Of a stretch of 12,751 nucleotides of DNA, positions 1 through 5,793 are shown piece after piece. Origin of the DNA: 66-474 sp051962095 (lineage in GTDB: Bacteria > Pseudomonadota > Gammaproteobacteria > Xanthomonadales > Rhodanobacteraceae); assembly GCA_051962095.1 (NCBI GenBank), contig JBQCCP010000155.1, positions 1 to 12,751 on the forward strand. The letters run 5' to 3'. Under the pieces are notes generated by a model. The model saw only the letters and a program-made list of their open reading frames with translations, searched no databases and had not been told where the DNA came from. A program made the position numbers and the translations under genes. Positions within the stretch are counted from its first letter, which is position 1, and every line of letters begins with the position of its first letter.

Positions 1-201
1 GCCAACTATTTCATGGCCCGCTGTATTCGCGGCGACGCCCTGGATCGACCTTTCCCTGAGAAAGGTGCGTGCTTCTGCCGAGACGTTGCTCAGTAATGCC
101 AAATCCTGCGTAGGCGCCGCGGGTGGAGGGGCCTCTAGACCAGTTAGCCCTTCTTCATAGGCCCACGCCAAAAAGGCTGTAGCCGCGTCAATCGGATTCA
201 T
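1..201 (-). CDS. Hypothetical protein, N-terminal part, runs off window
   Basis: An open frame of 67 codons starts with ATG at 199-201 and has no stop before the window edge, so only the N-terminus is visible. It begins MNPIDAATAFLAWAYEEG and continues with an Ala/Pro-rich stretch. I do not recognise the family; there is no signal peptide or membrane segment in the visible part. A purine-rich ribosome-binding site (AAGGGGGGG on the minus strand, 206-214) sits 4 nt before the start, which supports translation. Its ATG overlaps the stop of the possible upstream ORF (198-455) as ATGA. Codon use differs from the core genes: by hand count about 56% of codons end in G or C, with TTA, CTA, ATA and AGG present, against about 89% in the ruvA tail at the other end. 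I infer an accessory gene, probably acquired. Confidence 0.6.
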   Translation of the reverse strand, partial: MNPIDAATAFLAWAYEEGLTGLEAPPPAAPTQDLALLSNVSAEARTFLRERSIQGVAANTAGHEIVG

Positions 202-455
202 TTTGCCCCCCCTTGCCTCTCACAGCAACGATAGCATCGCGCGACGTGGTCAGCCCTACATGGTCTTTCGCATTCGCCGGACGGTATGGTACACGCTGCC
301 ACCGGCGTCTCGTCCCCGGCGGCGTAAGAGTTCAGTGCAAAAACCTTGCCTGCCTGCTCGACGGTGCGCAGCAGCGCGGTGTTGCCGATGGGGCATGTAG
401 GGCAGCGCCTGCAGCTGAAGCATCCCAATACTGTGAAATCGGCGCAAACGGGCAC
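198..455 (-). CDS. Possible small cysteine-rich protein
   Basis: An 85-codon frame opens with GTG at 455 and ends in a TGA that overlaps the ATG of the next gene (ATGA), an arrangement typical of translationally coupled genes. The product has 12 cysteines, including an N-terminal CxxCxxCxxC run (CFSCRRCPTC) and a C-terminal CYRCC, which could bind metal or form disulfides. The middle (PIGNTALLRTVEQAG) uses G/C-ending codons like real coding sequence, while both ends contain rarer codons such as AGA, AGG and ATA. I see no clear ribosome-binding site at the GTG and no ATG in the frame. I recognise no family. It may be a real small gene, the remnant of a longer one, or chance; the overlap with the following start is the main reason for listing it. 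Confidence 0.3.
   Translation of the reverse strand: MPVCADFTVLGCFSCRRCPTCPIGNTALLRTVEQAGKVFALNSYAAGDETPVAACTIPSGECERPCRADHVARCYRCCERQGGAK
206..214 (-). promoter_or_regulatory. Ribosome-binding site of the left-edge gene
   Basis: On the minus strand the sequence reads AAGGGGGGG, followed by 4 nt and the ATG at 201. It fixes the start of the truncated gene at the left edge. The site lies inside the last codons of the possible cysteine-rich ORF. Confidence 0.5.
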
Positions 456-522
456 CGAACGGGCACCAGCACAGAACGAATAGCATTGTGCGAAGCGACA
501 CGCTTATAAACTATTGTTTTTA

Positions 523-597
523 TGGTGGGCCGTGATGGGATCGAACCATCGACCAATGGATTAAAAGTCCACTGCTCTACCGCTGAGCTAACGGCCC
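523..597 (-). tRNA. tRNA-Lys (anticodon UUU)
   Basis: The 75-nt minus-strand sequence folds into a full cloverleaf. The acceptor stem GGGCCGT/ACGGCCC is perfect, the D-stem is GCTC/GAGC, and the anticodon stem GTGGA/TCCAT has one G-U pair and the loop CTTTTAA, giving anticodon TTT at 565-563. The variable loop has 5 nt, and the T-arm GATGG/CCATC has loop TTCGATC. The discriminator base is A and CCA is encoded in the gene (523-525). It reads the AAA and AAG lysine codons. No good promoter is visible just upstream. Its 3' end faces the atypical sequence at the left edge, which is the usual geometry for integration at a tRNA gene. Confidence 0.97.
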
Positions 598-615
598 GCT
601 TCAATCAATAACTTT

Positions 616-632
616 GTCGCGCGCAGCGCGAC
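616..632 (-). repeat. Short perfect hairpin upstream of tRNA-Lys
   Basis: GTCGCGC (616-622) and GCGCGAC (626-632) form a 7-bp perfect stem with a 3-nt loop, about 19 bp upstream of the tRNA 5' end. On the minus strand it is followed by AAAGTTATTG, not a T-run, so it is a poor intrinsic terminator. It could affect processing of a queC-tRNA read-through transcript; that is speculation. Confidence 0.3.
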
Positions 633-641
633 GATCATTCC

Positions 642-672
642 CCCTCTCCCGCTTGCGGGAGAGGGCAAGGGG
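642..672. repeat. REP-like palindrome (CCCTCTCCCGC stem)
   Basis: CCCTCTCCCGC (642-652) and GCGGGAGAGGG (655-665) are a perfect 11-bp inverted repeat around TT, followed by CAAGGGG. From memory, palindromes of this type (CCCTCTCCCGC-TT-GCGGGAGAGGG with a GGGGTAAGGG-like tail) are dispersed between genes in many high-GC proteobacterial genomes, so I read it as a REP-like intergenic repeat. Its position between queC and the tRNA gene would also let it stabilise or end the queC transcript. Confidence 0.6.
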
Positions 673-682
673 TAAGGGAAAG

Positions 683-712
683 TCGCGGCGAATCGTCAAA
701 CGCGCGCCGCGA
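683..712 (-). terminator. Possible weak terminator after queC
   Basis: TCGCGGCG (683-690) and CGCCGCGA (705-712) form an 8-bp GC-rich stem with a 14-nt loop, starting 19 nt after the queC stop. On the minus strand the stem is followed by ACTTTCCCTT, which is only moderately T-rich. The REP-like palindrome lies just beyond. Either hairpin could end the tol-queC transcript, but neither has a proper T-run. Confidence 0.3.
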
Positions 713-730
713 GCCGCGCATTCTAACGTG

Positions 731-1438
731 TCACGCCGCGGGAGCGTAGTGCGTGGGATCGGCTACGCCCGCCTCGACGAATCCGCGCGCACGCAACACG
801 CAGGCATCGCAGTGCCCGCACGCGCGACCCTCCGCATCGGCGCGGTAGCAGGACACGGTCGCGGAAAAGTCGACACCGAGGCGCACGCCTTCGCGCACGA
901 TGTCGCATTTCGACAGCTCGATCAGCGGCGCGTGCACGCGCAGCGCGCGGCCTTCGACGCCGGCTTTCGTCGCGAGATTCGCGAGCCGCTCGAACGCTTC
1001 GATGAAGGCAGGCCTGCAATCCGGGTAACCCGAATAGTCGACGGCGTTGACGCCGCAGAAGATATCGTTCGCGCCCAGCGTCTCCGCCCAGCCCAGCGCG
1101 ATCGCCAGCATGATGGTGTTGCGCGCCGGCACGTAGGTGACGGGAATGTCGTGCTCGCCGTGTGCATCGACGTGTTCGGGCACCGCGATGTCGTCGGTCA
1201 GCGCCGAACCGCCGATGCTGCGCAAATCCACCGACACGGTCTTGTGTTCGACCGCGCCCACCACCGCAGCGACGCGCGCAGCCGCGGCGAGTTCCGAAGC
1301 GTGGCGCTGGCCGTACGCCACCGACAAGGCGTGGCAGGCGAAGCCTTGCGCGCGCGCCATCGCCAGCGTGACCGCGGAATCCATGCCACCGGAAACGAGT
1401 ACGACCGCCATGGGTGCCGCGGTACCGCCTGCGGTCAT
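731..1438 (-). CDS. queC: 7-cyano-7-deazaguanine (preQ0) synthase QueC
   Basis: The 235-residue product is QueC, which converts 7-carboxy-7-deazaguanine to preQ0 using ATP and ammonia, on the cytosolic route to queuosine in tRNA. The N-terminal PP-loop nucleotide-binding motif SGGMDS is at residues 16-21. Near the C-terminus, C197 and the CGHCDAC cluster (C207, C210, C213) form the structural zinc site. Length is normal for the family. The start is uncertain: the first ATG follows the cpoB stop by 10 nt, and a second ATG at residue 10 (MAVVLVSGG) lies directly before the core strand; neither has a strong ribosome-binding site. Its tight spacing behind cpoB suggests co-transcription with the tol-pal genes. 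The partner gene queE, which in my recollection often lies beside queC in related genomes, is not in this window. Confidence 0.96.
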   Translation of the reverse strand: MTAGGTAAPMAVVLVSGGMDSAVTLAMARAQGFACHALSVAYGQRHASELAAAARVAAVVGAVEHKTVSVDLRSIGGSALTDDIAVPEHVDAHGEHDIPVTYVPARNTIMLAIALGWAETLGANDIFCGVNAVDYSGYPDCRPAFIEAFERLANLATKAGVEGRALRVHAPLIELSKCDIVREGVRLGVDFSATVSCYRADAEGRACGHCDACVLRARGFVEAGVADPTHYAPAA

Positions 1439-1448
1439 CGCGCGCGCG

Positions 1449-2267
1449 TCACTTCTTGCCCGCGGGCGGCGGAATGTCGTTCATCCTGTCGCGCGCGCGC
1501 TTTTCCAGCGGCGTGCCGGGATGCGCCTTGATCACCGCCTGCAGCGTCATGCGCGCGGCGGCGAAATCCTTCAGTGCGATCTGGCAGTCGGCGACGCGGA
1601 GTTGCGCTTCCGCAGCCTTGGAATCGTTGGGGTACTTCTGCAGCAGGGTCTTGAACGCGGCCAACGCGGGTTGGTAGTTCTGGGTGACCTGGTAAGAACT
1701 GCCCAGCCAGTAATACGCGTTCGGCGCCAGCGCGCTGTCCGGATATTTGTCGATGAAGGCGCGGAAGCCGCGCGCCGAATCGACATAATTGCCGGCGCGC
1801 AGTGATTTGAAGGCCGCATCGAACTCGGCCTGCGCCGCAGCCTCGTCGGCCGGCGAAGCGGGTTTGGCGGGCGGCGTCACGGTCGGCGGAGCAGATGCCA
1901 CAGGGCCCGCGGCCGTGGTTGCGGGAGGCGCCGCGGAAGAAGCCGGCGCGCCCTGCCCATGCTCCAGCTTGCCGACGCGGGAATCCAGGTCGACGTACTG
2001 GTCCTTGCTGGACTGCTGGAGTTGTTGAAGCTGGTGCTGCAGTTCCTCGATCTGGCCCTGCATCTGCTGCATCTGGTCGCGCATGGCCTGGATCTGGTTG
2101 ACCAGCGCGAGATTGTTCGAGGGCGGAGGCGCCACCTGGGTTGCCTGGTCCGCATCCTGCGCGCGGGCGACGGAAATACCTGCCCCCGCAACGATCATGG
2201 CCGCCGAAGCGGCCATGACCATTGCGAATCCGCCCGACTTGCGTGCGTCGATCGCCACGCCGATCAC
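1449..2267 (-). CDS. cpoB: Cell division coordinator CpoB (YbgF), Tol-Pal associated
   Basis: I place the start at GTG 2267, overlapping the pal stop as GTGA, giving 272 residues. This start supplies a complete signal peptide: positively charged R9 and K10, a hydrophobic core, and a likely cleavage after A36 (AxA before Gln). Longer versions run antiparallel to sense in pal, and the ATG at 2222 would lose the charged n-region. After cleavage comes a Gln-rich coiled coil (about residues 52-102, e.g. MRDQMQQMQGQIEEL) that in E. coli drives trimerisation, then an Ala/Pro/Thr-rich linker, then three TPR-like repeats (about 150-270) beginning AEFDAAFKSLRAGNY. In E. coli, CpoB binds TolA and coordinates outer-membrane constriction with PBP1B. 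It is the last tol-pal cluster gene, with queC 10 nt downstream. Confidence 0.92.
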   Translation of the reverse strand: MIGVAIDARKSGGFAMVMAASAAMIVAGAGISVARAQDADQATQVAPPPSNNLALVNQIQAMRDQMQQMQGQIEELQHQLQQLQQSSKDQYVDLDSRVGKLEHGQGAPASSAAPPATTAAGPVASAPPTVTPPAKPASPADEAAAQAEFDAAFKSLRAGNYVDSARGFRAFIDKYPDSALAPNAYYWLGSSYQVTQNYQPALAAFKTLLQKYPNDSKAAEAQLRVADCQIALKDFAAARMTLQAVIKAHPGTPLEKRARDRMNDIPPPAGKK

Positions 2268-2773
2268 TCGGTGGTGTAGACGATGTTGACGCGGCGGTTC
2301 TGGTGCCAGCAGCTCTCGTTGTGCTCGCGGCACACCGGACGCTCCTCGCCATAGCTCACGACCTTGATCTGGTCGGACGAGGCGCCGGCCGCTTCGAGCG
2401 CACTTGCCACCGCGTTGCCGCGGCGCTCGCCGAGGCCGAGGTTGTACTCACGGGTGCCGCGCTCGTCGGTGTTGCCTTCCAGCGTCATGCGCGCCATCGG
2501 ACGGTCGCGCAGGTACTTGGCATGGCAGGCGACGATGTTGTCGAACTGGGATTTGATGTCGCTCTTGTCGAAGTCGAAGTAGATCACACGGGTACGCAGG
2601 CAGGCGTTGGTCTGCAGGTCGGCCGGCGTGAACGCGCCTTCGGTGTTGGCCGGCGCGGTGGTGGTGGTCGGTGCTTCGGGTGCCGCTTGAGGCTTGACTT
2701 CCTGCTTCTTTGCACAGGCCGCAGCGGCCAGGCAGAACAATGCAACTACGGAGACGCGAACGGTTGCGTTCAT
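2264..2773 (-). CDS. pal: Peptidoglycan-associated lipoprotein Pal
   Basis: The 169-residue protein is Pal, the outer-membrane lipoprotein that anchors the outer membrane to peptidoglycan. The N-terminus is a lipoprotein signal (residues 1-19) with C20 as the lipidated residue; the -3 position is Ala instead of the usual Leu (LAAAAC). A Thr/Ala/Pro-rich linker (about 23-48) leads to an OmpA-like domain (about 58-169) containing YFDFDKSDI and the signature GNTDERGTREYNLGLGERR (100-118), with the Asp and Arg that bind diaminopimelate. Four extra cysteines (C58, C83, C148, C155) could form disulfides in the periplasm. It lies 84 nt after tolB, the largest ordinary gap in the tol genes, and an AAGGAT-type site precedes its ATG. 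Its stop overlaps the cpoB start. Confidence 0.97.
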   Translation of the reverse strand: MNATVRVSVVALFCLAAAACAKKQEVKPQAAPEAPTTTTAPANTEGAFTPADLQTNACLRTRVIYFDFDKSDIKSQFDNIVACHAKYLRDRPMARMTLEGNTDERGTREYNLGLGERRGNAVASALEAAGASSDQIKVVSYGEERPVCREHNESCWHQNRRVNIVYTTE

Positions 2774-2817
2774 GGCGAATCCATCCTTATGTCGAACGAG
2801 TGGGTGAGTGGTGGGTA

Positions 2818-2827
2818 CAACATGTTG
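2818..2827. repeat. Perfect 10-bp palindrome in the tolB-pal spacer
   Basis: CAACATGTTG is a perfect palindrome in the 84-bp tolB-pal spacer, about 45 bp upstream of the pal start. It could be an operator half-site pair or chance. I find no convincing -35/-10 pair beside it, although the spacer is large enough for an internal pal promoter. Confidence 0.2.
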
Positions 2828-2857
2828 AATTGAAGCATCCTTTCGATCAAAGTGGCG

Positions 2858-4171
2858 TCAAGGATTCCGATACGGTCCCCAGGCCGGTTCGCGCACGTCG
2901 CCGTCACCCAACACCAGCCGCTGACGCACCCGCCCGTCGGCCGAAACAGCGTACAAAACGCCGCGTGGGCCTTCGTTGGCTGCGTAGAGGAGCATGCTGG
3001 CGTTGGGAGCCCAGCTTGGCGCGTCGTCCAGATTGCCCGGGGAAACGAACGTCTCCTGACCGCCGAGGGAGCGATCCATCACTGCTATACGATACACGTT
3101 CCCGTTGCCCTGCACCATCGCAATCTTCTTTCCGTCGTAGCTGATCGACGCGTTGGCGTTGTATTGGCCCTGGAAAGTGATGCGCTGCGGGGTGCCGCCG
3201 GAAGCCGGTATTTCGTACAACTGCGGCTTGCCGGAGCGGTCCGAGGTGAACACGATGTTTTGTCCGTCGGGCGTCCAGCGCGGTTCGGTGTCGATCGCGA
3301 GATTGTGGGTCAGGCGCGTCAACGCACCGGTCGCGAGATCCATCGTGTAGATTTCGGGATTGCCCTGGAACGACAAGCTGACCGCCAGCCGCTTGCCGTC
3401 CGGCGAGAAGCGCGGCGCGCCGTTGATGCCGGCCCGCGCGGATACCACGCGGCGCGAACCAGTGGCGATGTTCTGGATATAGATCGCGGAGTTGCCGCTC
3501 TCGAACGACACGTAGGCCAACTCCTGGCCATTCGGCGACCACGCGGGCGACAACAGCGCCTCGTGCGAACGCACCACGGTCTGCGGGTTGTAGCCATCGG
3601 AATCGGCGACCACCAGTGCATACTGCGCGTTGTCGCCCAGGCCCACCATCGTGACGTAGGCAATGCGAGTGTCGAACGCGCCGCGCACTCCGATGATCTT
3701 CTGGTAGATCTGGTCCGCGATCTGATGCGCGACCCGGCGCAGGTCGCTGCCCTGCCCGGTGATCGACAGGCCCAGCAACTGCTGCTGCTTGTTGACGTCC
3801 CACAATTCGAAATCGGCCTTCAGCGCGCCGCCGTCGTACGTGGTGCGGCCGACCACGATGTAGTCCTGCTTCAACTGCTGCCAGGTTGCGAACTTGATCT
3901 GCGAGCCGGTGGTCGGCGATTCCACGATTTCGCCGGTCGGCAACGTGCGGAATTTGCCGCAGCGGTTGAGATCCATGCTGACGATCCCGGCGATGTCCAC
4001 GGGCGAAGCGGGCCCGGAGCCCTGCTGTCCGAACGGCACCACGGTGATCGGGATCGCCGAGGGCACGCCATTGACGATCTGGACAGTCAAGCCCTGGGCA
4101 CCGGCCTGCGTCGCGACCAAAGCAACGAGCAGGGTGAGTGTCAGGCCAAGCAGATATTTGGGCATTCGCAT
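2858..4171 (-). CDS. tolB: Tol-Pal system periplasmic protein TolB
   Basis: TolB is the periplasmic propeller that binds Pal and is released by TolA. I choose ATG 4171 (437 residues, MRMPKYLLGL) because AAAGGTG lies 8 nt upstream and it gives a normal signal peptide (R2, K5, hydrophobic 6-21, cleavage near A25 before QGLTV). A longer version starts at ATG 4189, overlapping the tolA stop as ATGA, with six more residues (MKGARI) and no clear ribosome-binding site; I cannot exclude it. The mature protein has an N-terminal alpha/beta domain (about 26-150), then the propeller with repeats PAWSPNGQELAYVS, PRFSPDGKRLAVS, PRWTPDGQNIVFTSD, ASISYDGKKIAMV and PSWAPNASMLLYAA. Length matches the family. 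It follows tolA by 14 nt. Confidence 0.96.
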   Translation of the reverse strand: MRMPKYLLGLTLTLLVALVATQAGAQGLTVQIVNGVPSAIPITVVPFGQQGSGPASPVDIAGIVSMDLNRCGKFRTLPTGEIVESPTTGSQIKFATWQQLKQDYIVVGRTTYDGGALKADFELWDVNKQQQLLGLSITGQGSDLRRVAHQIADQIYQKIIGVRGAFDTRIAYVTMVGLGDNAQYALVVADSDGYNPQTVVRSHEALLSPAWSPNGQELAYVSFESGNSAIYIQNIATGSRRVVSARAGINGAPRFSPDGKRLAVSLSFQGNPEIYTMDLATGALTRLTHNLAIDTEPRWTPDGQNIVFTSDRSGKPQLYEIPASGGTPQRITFQGQYNANASISYDGKKIAMVQGNGNVYRIAVMDRSLGGQETFVSPGNLDDAPSWAPNASMLLYAANEGPRGVLYAVSADGRVRQRLVLGDGDVREPAWGPYRNP

Positions 4172-4179
4172 GATTCGAG

Positions 4180-4186
4180 CACCTTT
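4180..4186 (-). promoter_or_regulatory. Ribosome-binding site favouring the inner tolB start
   Basis: AAAGGTG on the minus strand lies 8 nt before the ATG at 4171 and would be inside the coding region if tolB began at 4189. It overlaps the first base of the tolA stop codon, so tolA and tolB translation may be coupled through it. Confidence 0.5.
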
Positions 4187-5112
4187 CATTGCGATGAGGT
4201 CACCGTGAAATTGAAGATGATGTCGCGGCTGAACTGTTTTTCAAAGCCCTTGTAGGGCAGCGGCGATGAACGCAGCACCGCGTGTTCCACCGACGCCCGC
4301 GCGACGTCATTGAACGGACAGCTCGGCAATACCTTGGCGGAAACCACCTGACCGCCCGGTATCTGCACGATTTCCACCGGACAGACCACGCCGACCGGAA
4401 TATTGTCGGGGCGCAGCCAGTTCTGTGTGATCGCATTCTGCAACGCGGCGATGTAGGCGTCGTTGGAGGTGCCCGCCTGCCCCGTCATCGCCTGCTTGGC
4501 CACCGGCACGTTTTCGGCGTTCTGGCTCTGGCTGGCCTTGCGCAGATCGGCGAGTTGCTGCGCCTTCTGGCTTTCGAGATTGATCTTGCGCTGCTGGGCT
4601 TCGCTTTCGGCCTTGACCTTGGCGAGCTCTTTGAGGATGCGCTCGGCTTCCTTTTGTTTGGTCAGTTCCGTCATGCGCTGTTTCTGTTGCTCTTCCTGCG
4701 CCTTCTTTTCCTGCTCCGCCTTCTGTTCGGCGATCTCGGCGATCTTTTCCTGGTCCTTCAGTTTCGGCTGCGGCACCGGCGTCGGCAGCACCCGCACGTT
4801 GGCCGGCGGCGCGGGCTGCGGTTTCGGCACCGGTTTCTCTTCGATCTTCGGCGACGCCTTCTGCGCGTGCTTCGCCGCAGGCGGCGGGGGCGCGCCGACC
4901 GGGCCGACCAGGGTGGCCTCGATGATCGGCCCCTGCAACTGCACCATCCGCGTGCAGGTCACGGGGCGCAGCGCCTCGGGCAGGTGCAGCGCATCGGCCA
5001 CGCTTTCCCAATGCGTGCAGTTCAGCATCGCCAGCGCCAGGAACGCGACGATGCCGAGGTGCAGCAACGCGGAATAGGCGACCGCGCGCGGCGTGGCGTC
5101 AGCGCTTTCCAT
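4186..5112 (-). CDS. tolA: Cell envelope integrity protein TolA
   Basis: The 308-residue TolA links the TolQR motor in the inner membrane to TolB and Pal. One N-terminal transmembrane helix (about 13-30, YSALLHLGIVAFLALAML) carries the conserved SxxxH motif (S14, H18) through which TolA contacts TolQR. A periplasmic stretch with C32 and C53 and a Pro/Lys-rich segment (71-118) follow, then a long charged coiled coil (about 119-200, repeated Lys, Glu, Gln and Ala). The C-terminal TonB-like domain (about 215-308) starts AYIAALQNAITQNW and has two cysteines (C244, C265) likely to be disulfide-bonded. It is shorter than E. coli TolA (421 residues) because of a shorter helical domain. Its start overlaps the end of tolR by 14 bp. 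Confidence 0.95.
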   Translation of the reverse strand: MESADATPRAVAYSALLHLGIVAFLALAMLNCTHWESVADALHLPEALRPVTCTRMVQLQGPIIEATLVGPVGAPPPPAAKHAQKASPKIEEKPVPKPQPAPPANVRVLPTPVPQPKLKDQEKIAEIAEQKAEQEKKAQEEQQKQRMTELTKQKEAERILKELAKVKAESEAQQRKINLESQKAQQLADLRKASQSQNAENVPVAKQAMTGQAGTSNDAYIAALQNAITQNWLRPDNIPVGVVCPVEIVQIPGGQVVSAKVLPSCPFNDVARASVEHAVLRSSPLPYKGFEKQFSRDIIFNFTVTSSQ

Positions 5113-5557
5113 TGCTCGCGGGGACCACCGTGGTCTCGGGCTGGCTCATCAATCCGACCTTGGCGACACCGGCCTGCTGCAGCAATCCCAGCACCTGATT
5201 GACGCGCCCGTAATCGACGCGCTTGTCGCCGCCCAGCATCACCGAGGCCTTCGGATCCTGCTTCACGAACGCGGACACGTCCTTCACCAGCGTTTCGTCG
5301 TCGACCTGTTCGCGCGGACTCTTGCCCAGTGTCAGGAAGATACTGCCCTGCTGATCCACCGACACCAGCACGGGCTGGTTTTCGTCCTGCAGCGCCTTGG
5401 CGGCCGATTGCGGCAACTGGATGTCGGCGCCGAGGTTCAGCATCGGCGCGGTCACCATGAAGATGATCAGCAGCACCAGCATCACGTCGATGTACGGCAC
5501 GATGTTGATTTCCGCCATCCGGCGGCGGCGACGGCTGTTGCGACGTTGCAGTGCCAT
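5099..5557 (-). CDS. tolR: Tol-Pal system protein TolR
   Basis: TolR is the ExbD-like stator component of the TolQRA proton-driven motor. I start it at ATG 5557 (152 residues): an Arg-rich cytosolic segment (R9-R13), then AEINIVPYIDVMLVLLII with the single transmembrane helix (about 20-38), where D24 matches the proton-binding Asp of the family, then a periplasmic domain with the peptidoglycan-binding type fold (about 45-150). The frame stays open for 54 more codons upstream, but that part translates the repeat element and looks unlike any TolR. The start codon is 3 nt from the element, no Shine-Dalgarno sequence is visible (CCCTAGC precedes ATG), and the usual close spacing to tolQ is lost. 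It overlaps tolA by 14 bp. Confidence 0.95.
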   Translation of the reverse strand: MALQRRNSRRRRRMAEINIVPYIDVMLVLLIIFMVTAPMLNLGADIQLPQSAAKALQDENQPVLVSVDQQGSIFLTLGKSPREQVDDETLVKDVSAFVKQDPKASVMLGGDKRVDYGRVNQVLGLLQQAGVAKVGLMSQPETTVVPASNGKR

Positions 5558-5592
5558 GCTAGGGTCTGTCCACGTTACGCCAAACGGATCGC

Positions 5593-5693
5593 GTTGCTTC
5601 CGCAGCGGTCGCCAGACAAGGCGCGCGCCGCTGCGCCAGAGCGGTTCTCTGGTCAAGGCGCGCGCCGATGGATGGCGGCCGCTGCGGAGCAAC
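5593..5693. repeat. Internal hairpin domain A of the tolQ-tolR element
   Basis: The outer arms 5593-5613 and 5674-5693 are complementary except for one extra T and one T/C difference (GTTGCT, CCGCAGCGG and CGCC blocks). Within them, the 14-bp sequence CAAGGCGCGCGCCG occurs twice (5617-5630 and 5654-5667, 37-bp period); its core GGCGCGCGCC is self-complementary, so the two copies can pair. At the tip CCAGAG (5636-5641) and CTCTGG (5647-5652) form a 6-bp stem with a 5-nt loop. Together they make one long interrupted stem. Confidence 0.65.
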
Positions 5694-5705
5694 CCTCCGG
5701 GCCGG

Positions 5706-5793
5706 GGCCATTTGCCCACATGGCGGCGTCATCGCTCGTCTATGTATCGACATACATCTTCCTCACTCTTCCTTGCCCTGCGGGCAAATGGCC
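5706..5793. repeat. Internal hairpin domain B of the tolQ-tolR element
   Basis: GGCCATTTGCCC (5706-5717) and GGGCAAATGGCC (5782-5793) are a perfect 12-bp inverted repeat separated by 64 nt. The centre contains a smaller inverted repeat, ATGTA (5742-5746) with TACAT (5753-5757). This AT-richer centre is unlike the GC-rich surroundings. Confidence 0.7.

Noticed and set aside
508..519. AAAC-TATT-GTTT inverted repeat just past the tRNA 3' end as a tRNA terminator
   Set aside because: The stem is 4 AT-rich pairs and no sufficient T-run follows; too weak to call.
614..1531. Long plus-strand open frame (305 codons) opposite queC
   Set aside because: It is antisense to queC, whose motifs are unmistakable. 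The frame stays open because of high GC3 on the other strand, and the protein is an Arg/His-rich composition with no recognisable domain.
1435..2352. Minus-strand open frame of 305 codons across cpoB
   Set aside because: An out-of-frame reading of cpoB and the end of pal; Arg/Gly-rich and without a signal peptide or TPR pattern, whereas the cpoB frame has both.
2852..4255. Plus-strand open frame of 467 codons opposite tolB
   Set aside because: Mirror of the tolB codons in a GC-rich genome; the translation is low-complexity Arg/Val/His-rich sequence without motifs, and its limits roughly follow those of tolB.
5558..5719. N-terminally extended TolR beginning at 5719
   Set aside because: The added 54 residues translate the repeat element and do not resemble TolR; the ATG at 5557 gives the normal TolR length and topology.
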